Of a DNA stretch of 64,000 bases, positions 54,276-62,731 are shown piece after piece. Positions within the stretch are counted from its first letter, which is position 1. Every line of letters starts with the position of its first letter. Position numbers and translations under genes: made by a program. This stretch comes from Virgibacillus natechei. Its GTDB lineage: Bacteria > Bacillota > Bacilli > Bacillales > Amphibacillaceae. The DNA is taken from NCBI RefSeq assembly GCF_026013645.1, contig NZ_CP110224.1:2604001-2668000 (forward strand). Direction: 5' to 3'. The notes below the pieces were generated by a model. The model was not told the DNA's origin, did not search any database, and saw only the letters and a program-made list of their open reading frames with translations.

Positions 54276-54670
54276 TCATTTTCACACTCCAATTCTTTTA
54301 ATTTGGTTTGAAAATCCTCGATCAGCCATTCCATCTCTGAACGAATCAGGACTAAATCATCAATCCGATGCGTCACCTCTCTCATCTTTTGCTGGCCATA
54401 TTCGATGGTTCGTTCAAGCTGTTGTTTTCCCGATGGATCCTGATCAAATAGCTTAATCATTTCCCGTATTTCTTCTAAACTGAAACCATATTTTTTCCCA
54501 CGAAATACTAGCTTGAGACGAATCTTCTCTTTTTTGGTAAAAATCCGCTGCCCACCCTCACTACGCACTGGATTCAGTAAACCAATCTCCTCATAATAAC
54601 GGATCGTTCGTGTAGAAACAGCAAAATGTGATGCAAGCTCTGATATCGAATAGGTCTCCTTTTTATCCAT
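54272..54670 (-). CDS. MerR-family regulator, LiuR-like
   Basis: About 132 residues: winged-helix DNA-binding N-terminus (YSISELASHFAVSTRTIRYY-EE), then a dimerisation coil; no ligand-binding C-terminal domain and no cysteines for metal. This short form next to acyl-CoA dehydrogenase/ligase genes is typical of LiuR-type regulators of branched-chain amino acid or fatty acid breakdown. The ATG at 54670 follows AAGGTG by seven bases; a TTG two codons earlier is too close. It probably controls its own operon through the site at 54718-54733. Confidence 0.85.
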   Translation of the reverse strand: MDKKETYSISELASHFAVSTRTIRYYEEIGLLNPVRSEGGQRIFTKKEKIRLKLVFRGKKYGFSLEEIREMIKLFDQDPSGKQQLERTIEYGQQKMREVTHRIDDLVLIRSEMEWLIEDFQTKLKELECENE

Positions 54671-54717
54671 TTGCAATCACCTTCGTTAGCAAATTTTCTA
54701 ACAACAATAGTTTATCA

Positions 54718-54733
54718 TTAACGTTAACGTCAA
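54718..54733 (-). promoter_or_regulatory. Candidate MerR/LiuR operator and promoter
   Basis: The minus strand reads TTGACGTTAACGTTAA, an almost perfect palindrome centred on GTTAAC and similar to the LiuR motif ACGTnnACGT. It overlaps a -35 TTGACG and sits 48 bases before the regulator start. Confidence 0.6.
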
Positions 54734-54750
54734 CTACAACCCATATTATA

Positions 54751-54790
54751 AAAAAACAAGGCTGCCTTAATCAAAATTAAGACAGCCTTA
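54751..54790 (-). terminator. Terminator after ferredoxin
   Basis: AAGGCTGCCTTAAT with ATTAAGACAGCCTT (one mismatch), followed on the minus strand by a run of T. Confidence 0.85.
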
Positions 54791-54799
54791 CCTTTCAAT

Positions 54800-55039
54800 C
54801 TATCTATTTGCAAAAAACTCCTCAGCCTTATCCAGGAACACTTCCTGATCAGGTGACAAATCATATTCTTCTTCAATTGCATCGACCGGACAAACCGCTT
54901 TACATGCCCCGCAATCTATACATACATCTGGGTCTATGTAGAACTGGTCTGCTCCCTCTTCGATACAGTCAACCGGGCATACACTTACACACTCAGCTGA
55001 CTTCTCTGGGCCACATGGATCCAAAATCACAAAAGCCAT
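54800..55039 (-). CDS. fer: 7Fe ferredoxin ([3Fe-4S][4Fe-4S])
   Basis: 79 residues. Cysteines at 9, 17, 21, 25, 40, 43, 46 and 50: the C-x7-C-x3-CP start and CIDCGACKAVCP second half match the Bacillus schlegelii/Azotobacter 7Fe pattern, in which C9, C17 and C50 hold the 3Fe cluster, C21, C40, C43 and C46 the 4Fe cluster, and C25 is free. A small cytoplasmic electron carrier; very acidic. Stand-alone gene with its own terminator. Partner enzymes are unknown. Confidence 0.93.
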   Translation of the reverse strand: MAFVILDPCGPEKSAECVSVCPVDCIEEGADQFYIDPDVCIDCGACKAVCPVDAIEEEYDLSPDQEVFLDKAEEFFANR

Positions 55040-55082
55040 CTATGATTACCTCCCTTATATCCTTTAACAAAGTTTAGAAGAC

Positions 55083-55155
55083 TTGGTTATCGCCAAGCTT
55101 TATGTCGATAGCCAAAGCCCACAATATGCAGTAAGAAAGTTTTTATACTTTTTTA
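55083..55155. repeat. Dispersed repeat, copy B
   Basis: Matches the stretch at 19684-19748 in TTGG-TATCGCCAAG, CAAAGCC, ATGCAGTAAGA and AGTTTTTATACTTT, with small gaps. Intergenic, between ferredoxin and the CHY zinc finger gene. Confidence 0.5.
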
Positions 55156-55223
55156 TCTGCGAACAAAAGATTCTACTTCTATTTAATGATACATGAGGTA
55201 AGCATTGCAAGTAAACAGCTTGC

Positions 55224-55553
55224 TTAACTTTTTTCAAAATATAAATGATAATGCAGTGCGCAACCGGGATTAAATGATACCCCGCAGGAAGGACAACTAT
55301 TACCGCTCGCTAAATAATCATTGATCGTCAGTTCCGTTCCACATCCCCCACATAAGATCGCCTGCTGATCAAATCTCTCACGGGGCCAGACCTGAATGAC
55401 TCCACAGCCATACGCCTCATGGCATTGATAACACGGAAAATATTCCTGGCAACAATAAAATTTAATGGCAATCCGATCATTTGCCTGATGATAATGCCCG
55501 CAACGTGTCTCCCCGTCCATTGCACCTTTAACTTGCTTACCATGAATCTCCAT
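55224..55553 (-). CDS. CHY zinc finger protein
   Basis: About 109 residues dense in Cys and His: TRCGHYHQANDRIAIKFYCC, FPCYQCHEAYGCG, ILCGGCGTEL, SCPSCGVSFNPGCALHYHLY. This is the CHY-type zinc finger, which binds three zinc ions; bacterial stand-alone members have no settled function. The ATG at 55553 follows AAGGAG by nine bases; the TTG at 55562 lies too close to it. Single gene. Confidence 0.87.
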   Translation of the reverse strand: MEIHGKQVKGAMDGETRCGHYHQANDRIAIKFYCCQEYFPCYQCHEAYGCGVIQVWPRERFDQQAILCGGCGTELTINDYLASGNSCPSCGVSFNPGCALHYHLYFEKS

Positions 55554-55734
55554 GTCAACCAACTCCTTTTTCTATAAATATGTGCCTACCCCAGGATCGA
55601 TTGGTATTTCCAAGAAGAAAAATTCTGCTACTAACATTATACTGAAGACTACCATTATTGTATATAACCACCATGTTTTACTAGCTATTCATTTGGGAAC
55701 ATAATAATATACAGACGATAAAGGAGTTTTTTAC

Positions 55735-55932
55735 ATGAAAACATATAGTGTAGCACCAAATGCTGATGTTTCAGGCTGGTTTGTTAAATTAGAAGATGTT
55801 GCACCAGAAGAGGAATATTTATCCAAAGATGCTGCCATCTCAGCAGCAGAAGAAATGGCCAAGAAAAAAAGCCCCAGTAAAGTACAAATATTGGACAAGG
55901 ATCATATGATAATAGAAGAAAAACAATATTAG
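55735..55932 (+). CDS. DUF2188 domain protein
   Basis: 65 residues (YSVAPNADVSGWFVKLEDVA; SKDAAISAAEEMAKKKSPSK). The aromatic W-x-V start and the A--A---A-----PS-V-I pattern are typical of DUF2188, small soluble proteins of unknown function. AAAGGAG ribosome binding site nine bases upstream. Followed by a strong bidirectional terminator. Confidence 0.82.
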   Translation: MKTYSVAPNADVSGWFVKLEDVAPEEEYLSKDAAISAAEEMAKKKSPSKVQILDKDHMIIEEKQY

Positions 55933-56013
55933 AAAAGAATCAATACAAGTAGAGGTACAACTCGCACGCCGATTGGTACCTCACTTTTATACCTAGTTAT
56001 ATGATGACATTTT

Positions 56014-56045
56014 AAAAACGCTCAGAATCCATCTGAGCGTTTTTA
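56014..56045. terminator. Bidirectional terminator, DUF2188 gene / topB
   Basis: AAAAACGCTCAGA and TCTGAGCGTTTTT form a perfect 13-bp stem with a 5-base loop. Confidence 0.85.
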
Positions 56046-56134
56046 CTTATACTGCCATTTTGGTAAAAGCATTTTTCTCTCCCAAAACTGTATCCGTTAC
56101 AGGAAATCATGGCGTCCTTACTTTTATTCTTCGA

Positions 56135-58312
56135 TTACTTATTTTTCAATTTCGCCAGTTGCTCAGCCATTGCATTATTCTTAAAACCATCATCCTGCTT
56201 GTTCAAGTATTTCTTTACATCCCCTTTTGAAACTTTATGCTTTTGCTCCTGTTTCTTGCGTTTTTCAAAGGTGGAGAGCTTTTCTCGATGTCCACATTTG
56301 CACATGAACATTTGCCCTTCCCCTTCACCACGCAATTCCAGACGCTTATGACAGTTCGGACAACGTGCATTCGTTTGTTTGGCAATATTCTTTTTATGTC
56401 CGCAAGAACGATCCTGACAAACAAGCATGCGCCCTTTTTTATTATTGATTTCCAACATGTGCTTGCCACAATTCGGACACTTGGTCCCCGTCATGTTATC
56501 ATGTTTGAAGTTATCATCACTATTTTTTATTTCCTTAACGACTTCATCTGCATACGTCTTCATTTCGGATATAAAACGTTTTTTATCCAGCTTACCTTCT
56601 GCAATCTGGCCAAGTTTTTCTTCCCATTCTGCTGTTAAAGCTGGGGACCGCAAATCTTCTGGAACCAAATCCAGTAGTTGACGTCCTTTTGACGTTAAGA
56701 AAATATGCTTCCCTTTCATTTCCATGGACATGCTATTGAAAAGCTTCTCGATAATATCAGCTCGTGTGGCAACTGTTCCAAGTCCTCCAGATTGATTGAG
56801 GCTACCAGCTAAATGCTTCTCATCCGAACTCATATAGCGTGCTGGATTTTCCATCGCTTGCAATAACCCACCTTCTGTAAAACGTTCTGGTGGTTTGGTT
56901 TCTCCATTCGTCATGGACACACGCAAATTCGAAAACACGTCGCCTTTCTCCACAACTGGTAGCCGCTGATCATCACGATCATCATCATCTTGATAACGAT
57001 TATTATAGATTTCCTTCCAACCCTGCTTTTTCACAATTTTCCCTTTCGCTACAAAGCGTTCATTATCGACTTGAGCCGTAATTTGGGTCTGTTCATATTC
57101 ATACGGATCCGATAATACAGCAAGAAATCGTTTCACAACAAGATCGTAAATTTTCCTTTCTTTATCATCTAAGTCATTTAAAATAACATGCTGCTCTGTT
57201 GGGATGATGGCATGGTGGTCTGAAACTTTAGCATCATCCACCACAGATTTTGGCAATTTTTTTATATCTTTTTTCATAATCATCGTTGCAGCTTTTGCAT
57301 ACTGATCTACCCCACACGCCTTCACGCGGTCTTTCAATGTTGGAACAATGTCGGATGAAATCACCCGCGAATCACTACGCGGATAGGTCAATACTTTATG
57401 CTGTTCATAAAGCTTTTGCATGATAGATAACGTTTGTTTTGCCGAATAATTGAAAATCCGGTTCGCATCCCGTTGTAATTCTGTTAAATCATAGAGCTGC
57501 GGTGCATGTTTCTTTTTGTACGATTTATTTACATCGACGACTTTAGCAGGTTTACTTTTTAACTGCTGAAGCAGAGTATCTGCCCGGTCTCTCGAGAATA
57601 TACGGCTATTATTTTTCGCATCCTGCCATGTTAAGGTAAAGCCTTTATCTGTCTTCGCTTGAATTCCGTAAAATTTCTGGGGTTTAAATTCCTTGATTTC
57701 CTTCTCCCGCTTCGCAATCATGGCTAGAGTTGGTGTCTGTACGCGACCAGTTGACAGCTGTGCATTGAATTTCGTTGTCAGTGCGCGGGTTGCATTTAAC
57801 CCAACATACCAATCCGCTTCTGAACGAGCGACCGCAGAGGCATATAAATTTTCGTATTGCTTACCAGGCTTAAGCTTATTAAATCCATCTCGGATCGCTT
57901 TATCGGTAACGGATGAAATCCATAAACGTTTCACCGGCTTATGATTACGAGCTTTTTTTAAAATCCAACGTGCAACTAGCTCCCCTTCACGGCCTGCATC
58001 TGTCGCAATGACAACCTCGCTCACATCTTTACGATTAAGTTGTGTTTTCACCGAATTAAACTGCTTTCCTGTCTTCTTAATCACGACTAAATTTAATTCG
58101 TCTGGCAACATTGGCAAGTCTTCCAATTTCCATGTTTTGTATTTTTCATCATATGTCTCAGGGTCTGCCAATGTAACTAAATGACCGAGCGCCCATGTCA
58201 CAATATAGTTTGATCCTTCCATATACCCATTGCCTTTTTGATTACATTTTAGGACTCGGGCAATATCACGCCCAACGGAAGGCTTTTCTGCTAATACTAC
58301 TGTTTTACTCAT
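56135..58312 (-). CDS. topB: DNA topoisomerase III
   Basis: 725 residues. N-terminal Toprim domain (KTVVLAEKPSVGRDIARVL; ATDAGREGELVARWI), type IA core with catalytic Tyr310 (KVLTYPRSDSRVIS) and GRVQTPTLAMI, and a C-terminal part with two zinc-finger-like units (TKCPNCGKHMLEINNKKGRM; ARCPNCHKRLELRGEGEGQM). It relaxes negative supercoils and decatenates single-strand-containing DNA. The C-terminal end is Lys-rich. Single gene. Confidence 0.95.
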   Translation of the reverse strand: MSKTVVLAEKPSVGRDIARVLKCNQKGNGYMEGSNYIVTWALGHLVTLADPETYDEKYKTWKLEDLPMLPDELNLVVIKKTGKQFNSVKTQLNRKDVSEVVIATDAGREGELVARWILKKARNHKPVKRLWISSVTDKAIRDGFNKLKPGKQYENLYASAVARSEADWYVGLNATRALTTKFNAQLSTGRVQTPTLAMIAKREKEIKEFKPQKFYGIQAKTDKGFTLTWQDAKNNSRIFSRDRADTLLQQLKSKPAKVVDVNKSYKKKHAPQLYDLTELQRDANRIFNYSAKQTLSIMQKLYEQHKVLTYPRSDSRVISSDIVPTLKDRVKACGVDQYAKAATMIMKKDIKKLPKSVVDDAKVSDHHAIIPTEQHVILNDLDDKERKIYDLVVKRFLAVLSDPYEYEQTQITAQVDNERFVAKGKIVKKQGWKEIYNNRYQDDDDRDDQRLPVVEKGDVFSNLRVSMTNGETKPPERFTEGGLLQAMENPARYMSSDEKHLAGSLNQSGGLGTVATRADIIEKLFNSMSMEMKGKHIFLTSKGRQLLDLVPEDLRSPALTAEWEEKLGQIAEGKLDKKRFISEMKTYADEVVKEIKNSDDNFKHDNMTGTKCPNCGKHMLEINNKKGRMLVCQDRSCGHKKNIAKQTNARCPNCHKRLELRGEGEGQMFMCKCGHREKLSTFEKRKKQEQKHKVSKGDVKKYLNKQDDGFKNNAMAEQLAKLKNK

Positions 58313-58505
58313 CCTTGAAAATCCTCTCTCTCATTAAAAACCATCTATGTATACTTTACCATAAAGTTTATATTCTTTCATTTAGGGGGGATATGAGACG
58401 TCTCATACCATTTAGGGTTAAAAAATATTTATTGATTTGTACACTCACGTTTCCCAGCGCCTTTCCATACAATGAACCTAGAAATGTAGCAAAGGACTGG
58501 GTACT

Positions 58506-59129
58506 ATGCTTTTTTATACAGGGTTATTATTCTTAGTAATTGCTGTTAGCCTCGATGGGTTCGGGGTCGGTGTTACGTACGGAATGCGAAGAATACGAGT
58601 TCCACTTATTGCCTTGTTAATCATTATGCTATGTTCTGGTATTATGGTTTTAGTAGCAATGACAATCGGAAATATAATTAGTTCATTTATTTCACCTAAT
58701 ATAGCAGAAATGCTTGGGGGATTTATCTTAATTTCAATAGGTTGTTTTTCTTTATATAACATTAGTAGACCAAGACGTGAAGCGGAGGTGGAATCTAGTT
58801 CAACCGAGAAAAGACAGAACACTATCTCAACCGTTCTTACGACACCAGACAAAGCTGACTTGGACCGTTCTGGAACCATTTCAGCCAATGAAGCGGTATT
58901 ACTTGGTTCTGCACTTGCGCTAGATGCTTTTGGTGCTGGTATTGGAGCAGCAATGCTTGGATATTCACCAATTTTAACCGCAGTTCTTATCGCTTTGATG
59001 AGTGGATCATTTGTATTTTGTGGCATTAAAACAGGTATATTTTTATCCAAAAATAGATACCTGAAACGCATGACTTATATCCCACCACTCTTGTTAATAG
59101 CCCTTGGGATTTTTAATATTGTATCGTGA
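58506..59129 (+). CDS. ytaF: Sporulation membrane protein YtaF (MntP-like)
   Basis: 207 residues, six hydrophobic segments in two halves with the repeated Asp motif (AVSLDGFGVGVTYG; ALALDAFGAGIGAA) of the MntP/LysE-like fold. Between the halves a cytoplasmic loop contains DLDRSGTISANEAV, an EF-hand-like calcium loop (D-x-D-x-S-G-x-I-S-x-x-E). B. subtilis ytaF is a sporulation gene. AAAGGA ribosome binding site. The Asp repeats suggest divalent cation transport. Confidence 0.87.
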   Translation: MLFYTGLLFLVIAVSLDGFGVGVTYGMRRIRVPLIALLIIMLCSGIMVLVAMTIGNIISSFISPNIAEMLGGFILISIGCFSLYNISRPRREAEVESSSTEKRQNTISTVLTTPDKADLDRSGTISANEAVLLGSALALDAFGAGIGAAMLGYSPILTAVLIALMSGSFVFCGIKTGIFLSKNRYLKRMTYIPPLLLIALGIFNIVS

Positions 59130-59320
59130 TAATACGCTTTTTAAAAAATTGCCGAGTGGAAGTCTCTGTTGTAATTTCAGAGAATTTCATCGTATATAGA
59201 CATGACTACCAAATAGGAGACGAAGCTATTCGCCTCCTATTTGGTAGTTTCTTGAACACCCTTGTAAAACGTGGCATTCGTTAAAGATTTCTTAGATATA
59301 CAATTAAACTTCCCTATTGC

Positions 59321-60112
59321 CTACAAAGCTTTGACAAGCCCTCCATCAACGATCAGCGATTGGCCTGTTATATAGGTATTCGCACCAGATGCTAAAAATA
59401 CAATTGCTTTAGCAAATTCATGAGGCTGCCCGTAGCGGTTCATTGGGATTGCTTGTTCCGCCTCTTGTTTAATAGCTTCAGGAGACGAATCGCTTTTATC
59501 TGCACTGACCTGGTTCAATTCCATGATTCGATCTGTTTCAATTGTTCCCGGACCAACCGTATTAACCAAGATATTGTCTTCGCCTACTTCCTGTGATAAT
59601 GATTTCGCCATTCCAACGATTCCTGGGCGCATCGTATTAGAAAGGGCTAAGTTATCTAGTGTCTGTTTAATGGAAGATGAAGCAAGATTGACAATATGTC
59701 CTCGTTTTTGTTCTTTCATATATGGAATAACTTCTCGCGTTGACCGAATAAAACTAAGCAAGTTTAACTCAAATGCATGATACCAATCCTCATCTTCCAT
59801 ATCGATAAATTTTCCTGCCGGTGGTCCACCAGCATTGTTAATTAGTACGTCAACCGTTCCATTCCATTCTACGGCTTTTTCTACCAATCCCTTAATTTCC
59901 TGCGCATCTTTCATATCGCATGTTGCATAATCAACATTCTCATTCCCTGTTTCTTGTTTTATCTCTTTCACCGTTTGCTGTAAGGTATCCGCATTACGGC
60001 TGCTAATTAAGACATGTGCTCCTTCATGTGCAAATTCTGTCGCGACTGCTTTGCCAAGCCCTTTGCTGGCAGCTGTAATAACTACTGACTTACCTTTTAA
60101 ATCAAGATCCAT
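59321..60112 (-). CDS. SDR-family oxidoreductase
   Basis: About 263 residues, a short-chain dehydrogenase: cofactor motif ITAASKGLGKAV, NNAGGPPAGKF, and a C-terminal YITGQSLIVDGG. The catalytic segment reads NLASSSIKQTLDNLALSNTM: the Ser is present but where the Tyr-x-x-x-Lys is expected there is LDNLALSNTMR, so the classic YxxxK pair is missing. A divergent SDR group with this sequence exists; activity is uncertain. The ATG at 60112 follows AAGGAG by nine bases. Confidence 0.85.
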   Translation of the reverse strand: MDLDLKGKSVVITAASKGLGKAVATEFAHEGAHVLISSRNADTLQQTVKEIKQETGNENVDYATCDMKDAQEIKGLVEKAVEWNGTVDVLINNAGGPPAGKFIDMEDEDWYHAFELNLLSFIRSTREVIPYMKEQKRGHIVNLASSSIKQTLDNLALSNTMRPGIVGMAKSLSQEVGEDNILVNTVGPGTIETDRIMELNQVSADKSDSSPEAIKQEAEQAIPMNRYGQPHEFAKAIVFLASGANTYITGQSLIVDGGLVKAL

Positions 60113-60216
60113 CCTTATACACTCCTTCTTCATAATAAAAAACGAAATCTACTCCTATTACCATAATAAGGGAGATTTCGGTTTTTACAAAGTTAGTTGC
60201 ACTTACGACGCACAAG

Positions 60217-60330
60217 TGTTTTCGATGGGACGAGCATTTACGCGCAGTCCCAAATGGTTTCGGTGGGGCGAGCATTTACGCGCAGCCCCAAATGGTTTCG
60301 GTGGGGCGAGCATTTACGCGCAGCCCCAGG
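60217..60330. repeat. Three tandem 38-bp repeats, each with a hairpin
   Basis: Units at 60217-60254, 60255-60292 and 60293-60330, each ending GAGCATTTACGCGCAG-CCC. Each unit can form a GGGGC/GCCCC stem. In unit 1 the stem is GGGAC/GTCCC: both sides changed together. There are no unique spacers, so this is not a CRISPR array. Confidence 0.9.
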
Positions 60331-60370
60331 ACGTGATGGTTTTAGCCACTGAGCAGTAGAAAAACTTATA

Positions 60371-60448
60371 TTATAAGAGGGACAGGATCCAACCTATTAC
60401 TACAATTGCACCAATCACCATTAATATTGTTCGCAACATTTCATTCAT
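60371..60448 (-). CDS. Small single-helix membrane protein
   Basis: A 25-residue peptide, MNEMLRTILMVIGAIVVIGW then ILSLL: one transmembrane helix with a charged N-terminus. GAAAGG lies just before; the spacing fits best the internal ATG (60439, 22 residues). Short hydrophobic peptides of this type are common in Bacillaceae. No neighbour suggests a role; could be chance. Confidence 0.5.
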   Translation of the reverse strand: MNEMLRTILMVIGAIVVIGWILSLL

Positions 60449-60658
60449 CCTTTCATGAGGCTAGTAGGCTTTAAGTTATACGTTATAAAAAACCAACCGA
60501 ACTTACGCGGGCTTGACCCACGGTTAGCCAGACATCTATCAACAACTATACCCCAAAGCCCGGAAATAAAAACATACAAGCCCTTGACTAGAATGCTCAA
60601 ACGCCTGAAGAAAAGGACACACTCGAGTTGTCTACAAGACAGGAGAGGTAACAGCTAC

Positions 60659-61555
60659 TTATACGATATTCAATAAGATCGTAATTGAGACAATACTAAC
60701 AAGTGTTGCGACCAATGTAATACTGGAGACCAGTTCTGGTTCTGTATCAAATTCAATGGCATACATGGTCGTTGTTGCTGCAGTAGGCATTGCAGAAATA
60801 ATGATTATAACCGACCCAATTAATGGATCCAAGCCCAATAAATAAACAAATCCAAATCCGATCACCGGAGACACTGCCATTTTCAATATTACAGAAGATG
60901 TGATGACCTGCCAATTTAGATTGATGGATGTAATCGATGCGAGTTGCATTCCAAGCATGATCATCATTACTGGGATTGCTGCATCCCCGACCATTGCTAA
61001 TGTGGAATGAATCGAGTCAGGCAGTGGTCCGAGTGAAAAATACTGAAAAATAAATGCCAGGAGCGCTGCATAGGTAGTAGGCATTTTTAACACATTTTTA
61101 AAGGCACGCTTGATTCCACTTGTGCTGCGTGAAGCGTAATATATTCCGAAAAAATTATTCATTAATGATTGCACAATCATAATAAATACTGCATAAGGTA
61201 ACGCCGCATTCCCCAAACTGAACAGCACAACAGGTAGTCCGTAATTTCCTGAATTCATAAAACCTGTTGATAGAATCGCTGCACTCTCAATGGAAGGCCC
61301 CCACTTGAATAGTCGAGCAAGAATTTTATTGATCACTACCATGAAGAAAAATAAAACAAGCATATAAATAACAATAATCATATAACCCTTATCAAATTCA
61401 GCGTCATATAGAGAAGTAAATACAAGTGCAGGAGTCAAAATATATAATGTTATAGTTGAAACCGATTTTACATCCATTACTCGGACTCGCTGCAAAATAA
61501 ACCCTGCCGTAAATACAGCAATGATTGGTAAAATTACATTAAAAAACAAACTCAT
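60659..61555 (-). CDS. AEC-family transporter (auxin efflux carrier type)
   Basis: 298 residues, about ten hydrophobic segments in two inverted halves, with FMNSGNYGLPVVLFSLGNAA in the first and IPVMMIMLGMQLASI in the second, the crossover motifs of AEC permeases. Bacterial members move small organic acids such as malate. Substrate unknown. It lies 26 bases after the acetyltransferase gene, so the two are probably cotranscribed. Confidence 0.9.
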   Translation of the reverse strand: MSLFFNVILPIIAVFTAGFILQRVRVMDVKSVSTITLYILTPALVFTSLYDAEFDKGYMIIVIYMLVLFFFMVVINKILARLFKWGPSIESAAILSTGFMNSGNYGLPVVLFSLGNAALPYAVFIMIVQSLMNNFFGIYYASRSTSGIKRAFKNVLKMPTTYAALLAFIFQYFSLGPLPDSIHSTLAMVGDAAIPVMMIMLGMQLASITSINLNWQVITSSVILKMAVSPVIGFGFVYLLGLDPLIGSVIIIISAMPTAATTTMYAIEFDTEPELVSSITLVATLVSIVSITILLNIV

Positions 61556-61581
61556 GATGACATCCCCAATACCTTATGCTT

Positions 61582-62094
61582 TTATGCTTTATAAAAATCG
61601 TCCTGAAAAATAGACATGATAACCGCATTATGATAAGCACCTTTCACAAAAAACTCATCCTTTAATTCGGCTTCCACCTCAAATCCAGCCTTTCTATAAA
61701 TATGAATAGCCTTTTCATTTATTTGATCGACAACCAAATAAAGCTTATGTAAATTTAAGTTTGAAAAAGCATAGTTCATTGCCAGCTGGGTAGCTGTAAT
61801 CGCATACCCATTCCCTTGCTGAACTGGATCGATCATAATTGTAAATTCTGCTTTTCGATGAACATAATCAATCGAAGCCAACTCTACCAAGCCGAGCTTT
61901 TCCTCCCCTTTTTTCAAAATAAATCGTCTCTCATGTGGATTGGACATATTTTTATCGTACGAATCTTGCAACTCTGCTAATGATTTATAAGGTTCCTCAA
62001 ACCAGTAAGACATAACCTCACCATTATTATATAACGTATGCAAGAATTCTAAGTCATCCTTTTCCAACGTTCGAAGTCCAACTGCTTCATCCAT
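61582..62094 (-). CDS. speG: Spermidine/diamine N-acetyltransferase, SpeG-like (GNAT)
   Basis: 170 residues with GNAT acetyl-CoA motif (QQGNGYAITATQLAM) and the SpeG-specific VMSYWFEEPYKSLAEL, GLVELASIDYVHRKAEF and IHIYRKAGFEVEAELKDEFF blocks. SpeG acetylates spermidine and spermine and lowers polyamine stress. Good match along the whole length, with a slightly shorter C-terminus than E. coli SpeG. GGAGGTG ribosome binding site. Confidence 0.9.
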   Translation of the reverse strand: MDEAVGLRTLEKDDLEFLHTLYNNGEVMSYWFEEPYKSLAELQDSYDKNMSNPHERRFILKKGEEKLGLVELASIDYVHRKAEFTIMIDPVQQGNGYAITATQLAMNYAFSNLNLHKLYLVVDQINEKAIHIYRKAGFEVEAELKDEFFVKGAYHNAVIMSIFQDDFYKA

Positions 62095-62209
62095 AAATTA
62101 CAAACACCTCCGAAAAAATCTCATTCTTTTATCAATAATAGCACATTTACAGAAGGATGCTCAAAGCGATTCATTTAGAAAGGTCGTTTTGAAAAGTACT
62201 TCGTATAAG

Positions 62210-62238
62210 TTGACAAACGAAACGATATGTGAGACAAT
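62210..62238 (+). promoter_or_regulatory. Sigma-A promoter of the RNA unit
   Basis: Perfect -35 TTGACA (62210-62215), 17-base spacer, -10 GACAAT (62233-62238). Confidence 0.7.
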
Positions 62239-62244
62239 ACTTAA

Positions 62245-62640
62245 GTTAAACAAATGAAGTAACAAATAAGTATATCTGGCATTCTACGTAATGTTTTTAA
62301 AGATGCTTATTCACACTGGCGCGGCTTAGGGGTCGCAAGGACGTAAGAGCAGGTAGGGCTTACGTTGCTTAAGTTAGAGAACACCCAGTGGAACATGTAC
62401 CGCGGTTAAAGTGAAATTTTAGACAGCTTGGGTTTTGTTAAAGGATTCTTAGAAAGCGTTCTTTGCATTATTAGAAACCCTTATACTTTGGAGTGCATGC
62501 TTGTACAGCAAACCCTTAGTTACACGTATGCACATAAATGAAATTTCCCACCCGAATTAAACGGGATTAAAATAAAATAAAAACTTATGTGTTACTTTTG
62601 AAATCAAAGGGGTACTCTTATAGTAAGAGTACCCCTTTTC
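62245..62640 (+). ncRNA. Candidate structured RNA or long leader, unassigned
   Basis: About 395 bases between a good promoter and a strong terminator, without an open frame carrying a ribosome binding site. Visible stems: ACGTAAG/CTTACGT (62341-62365), a long stem GTGCATGCTTGTA/TACACGTATGCAC (62495-62507 with 62523-62535, one mismatch and one G-U), and CCCG/CGGG near 62552-62566. It does not match 6S RNA, tmRNA, RNase P or any riboswitch that I can recall. It could be an independent RNA or an attenuating leader of cvfB, whose start lies 92 bases after the terminator. Confidence 0.5.
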
Positions 62641-62641
62641 C
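62606..62641 (+). terminator. Strong intrinsic terminator of the RNA unit
   Basis: AAAGGGGTACTCTTA (62606-62620) and its exact complement (62624-62638) with a 3-base loop, followed by TTCC; T-rich end of stem. Confidence 0.85.
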
Positions 62642-62731
62642 AATACATATGAATGAAAAGCAACTCCAATGGGAGCGACATACCACACACCACGTAAATC
62701 CCATGAATAATGAATGAAAGAAGGTTTAAAA

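Noticed and set aside
60217..60330. CRISPR array
   Set aside because: Units are directly adjacent without unique spacers and no cas gene is nearby.
60455..60676. 73-residue plus-strand open frame
   Set aside because: No ribosome binding site, odd composition, overlaps the 3' end of the AEC gene.
62385..62407. T-box-like sequence GTGGAACATGTACCGCGG
   Set aside because: It resembles the T-box core GGTGGTACCGCG only with insertions, has no matching antiterminator context, and the downstream gene is neither a tRNA ligase nor an amino acid gene.
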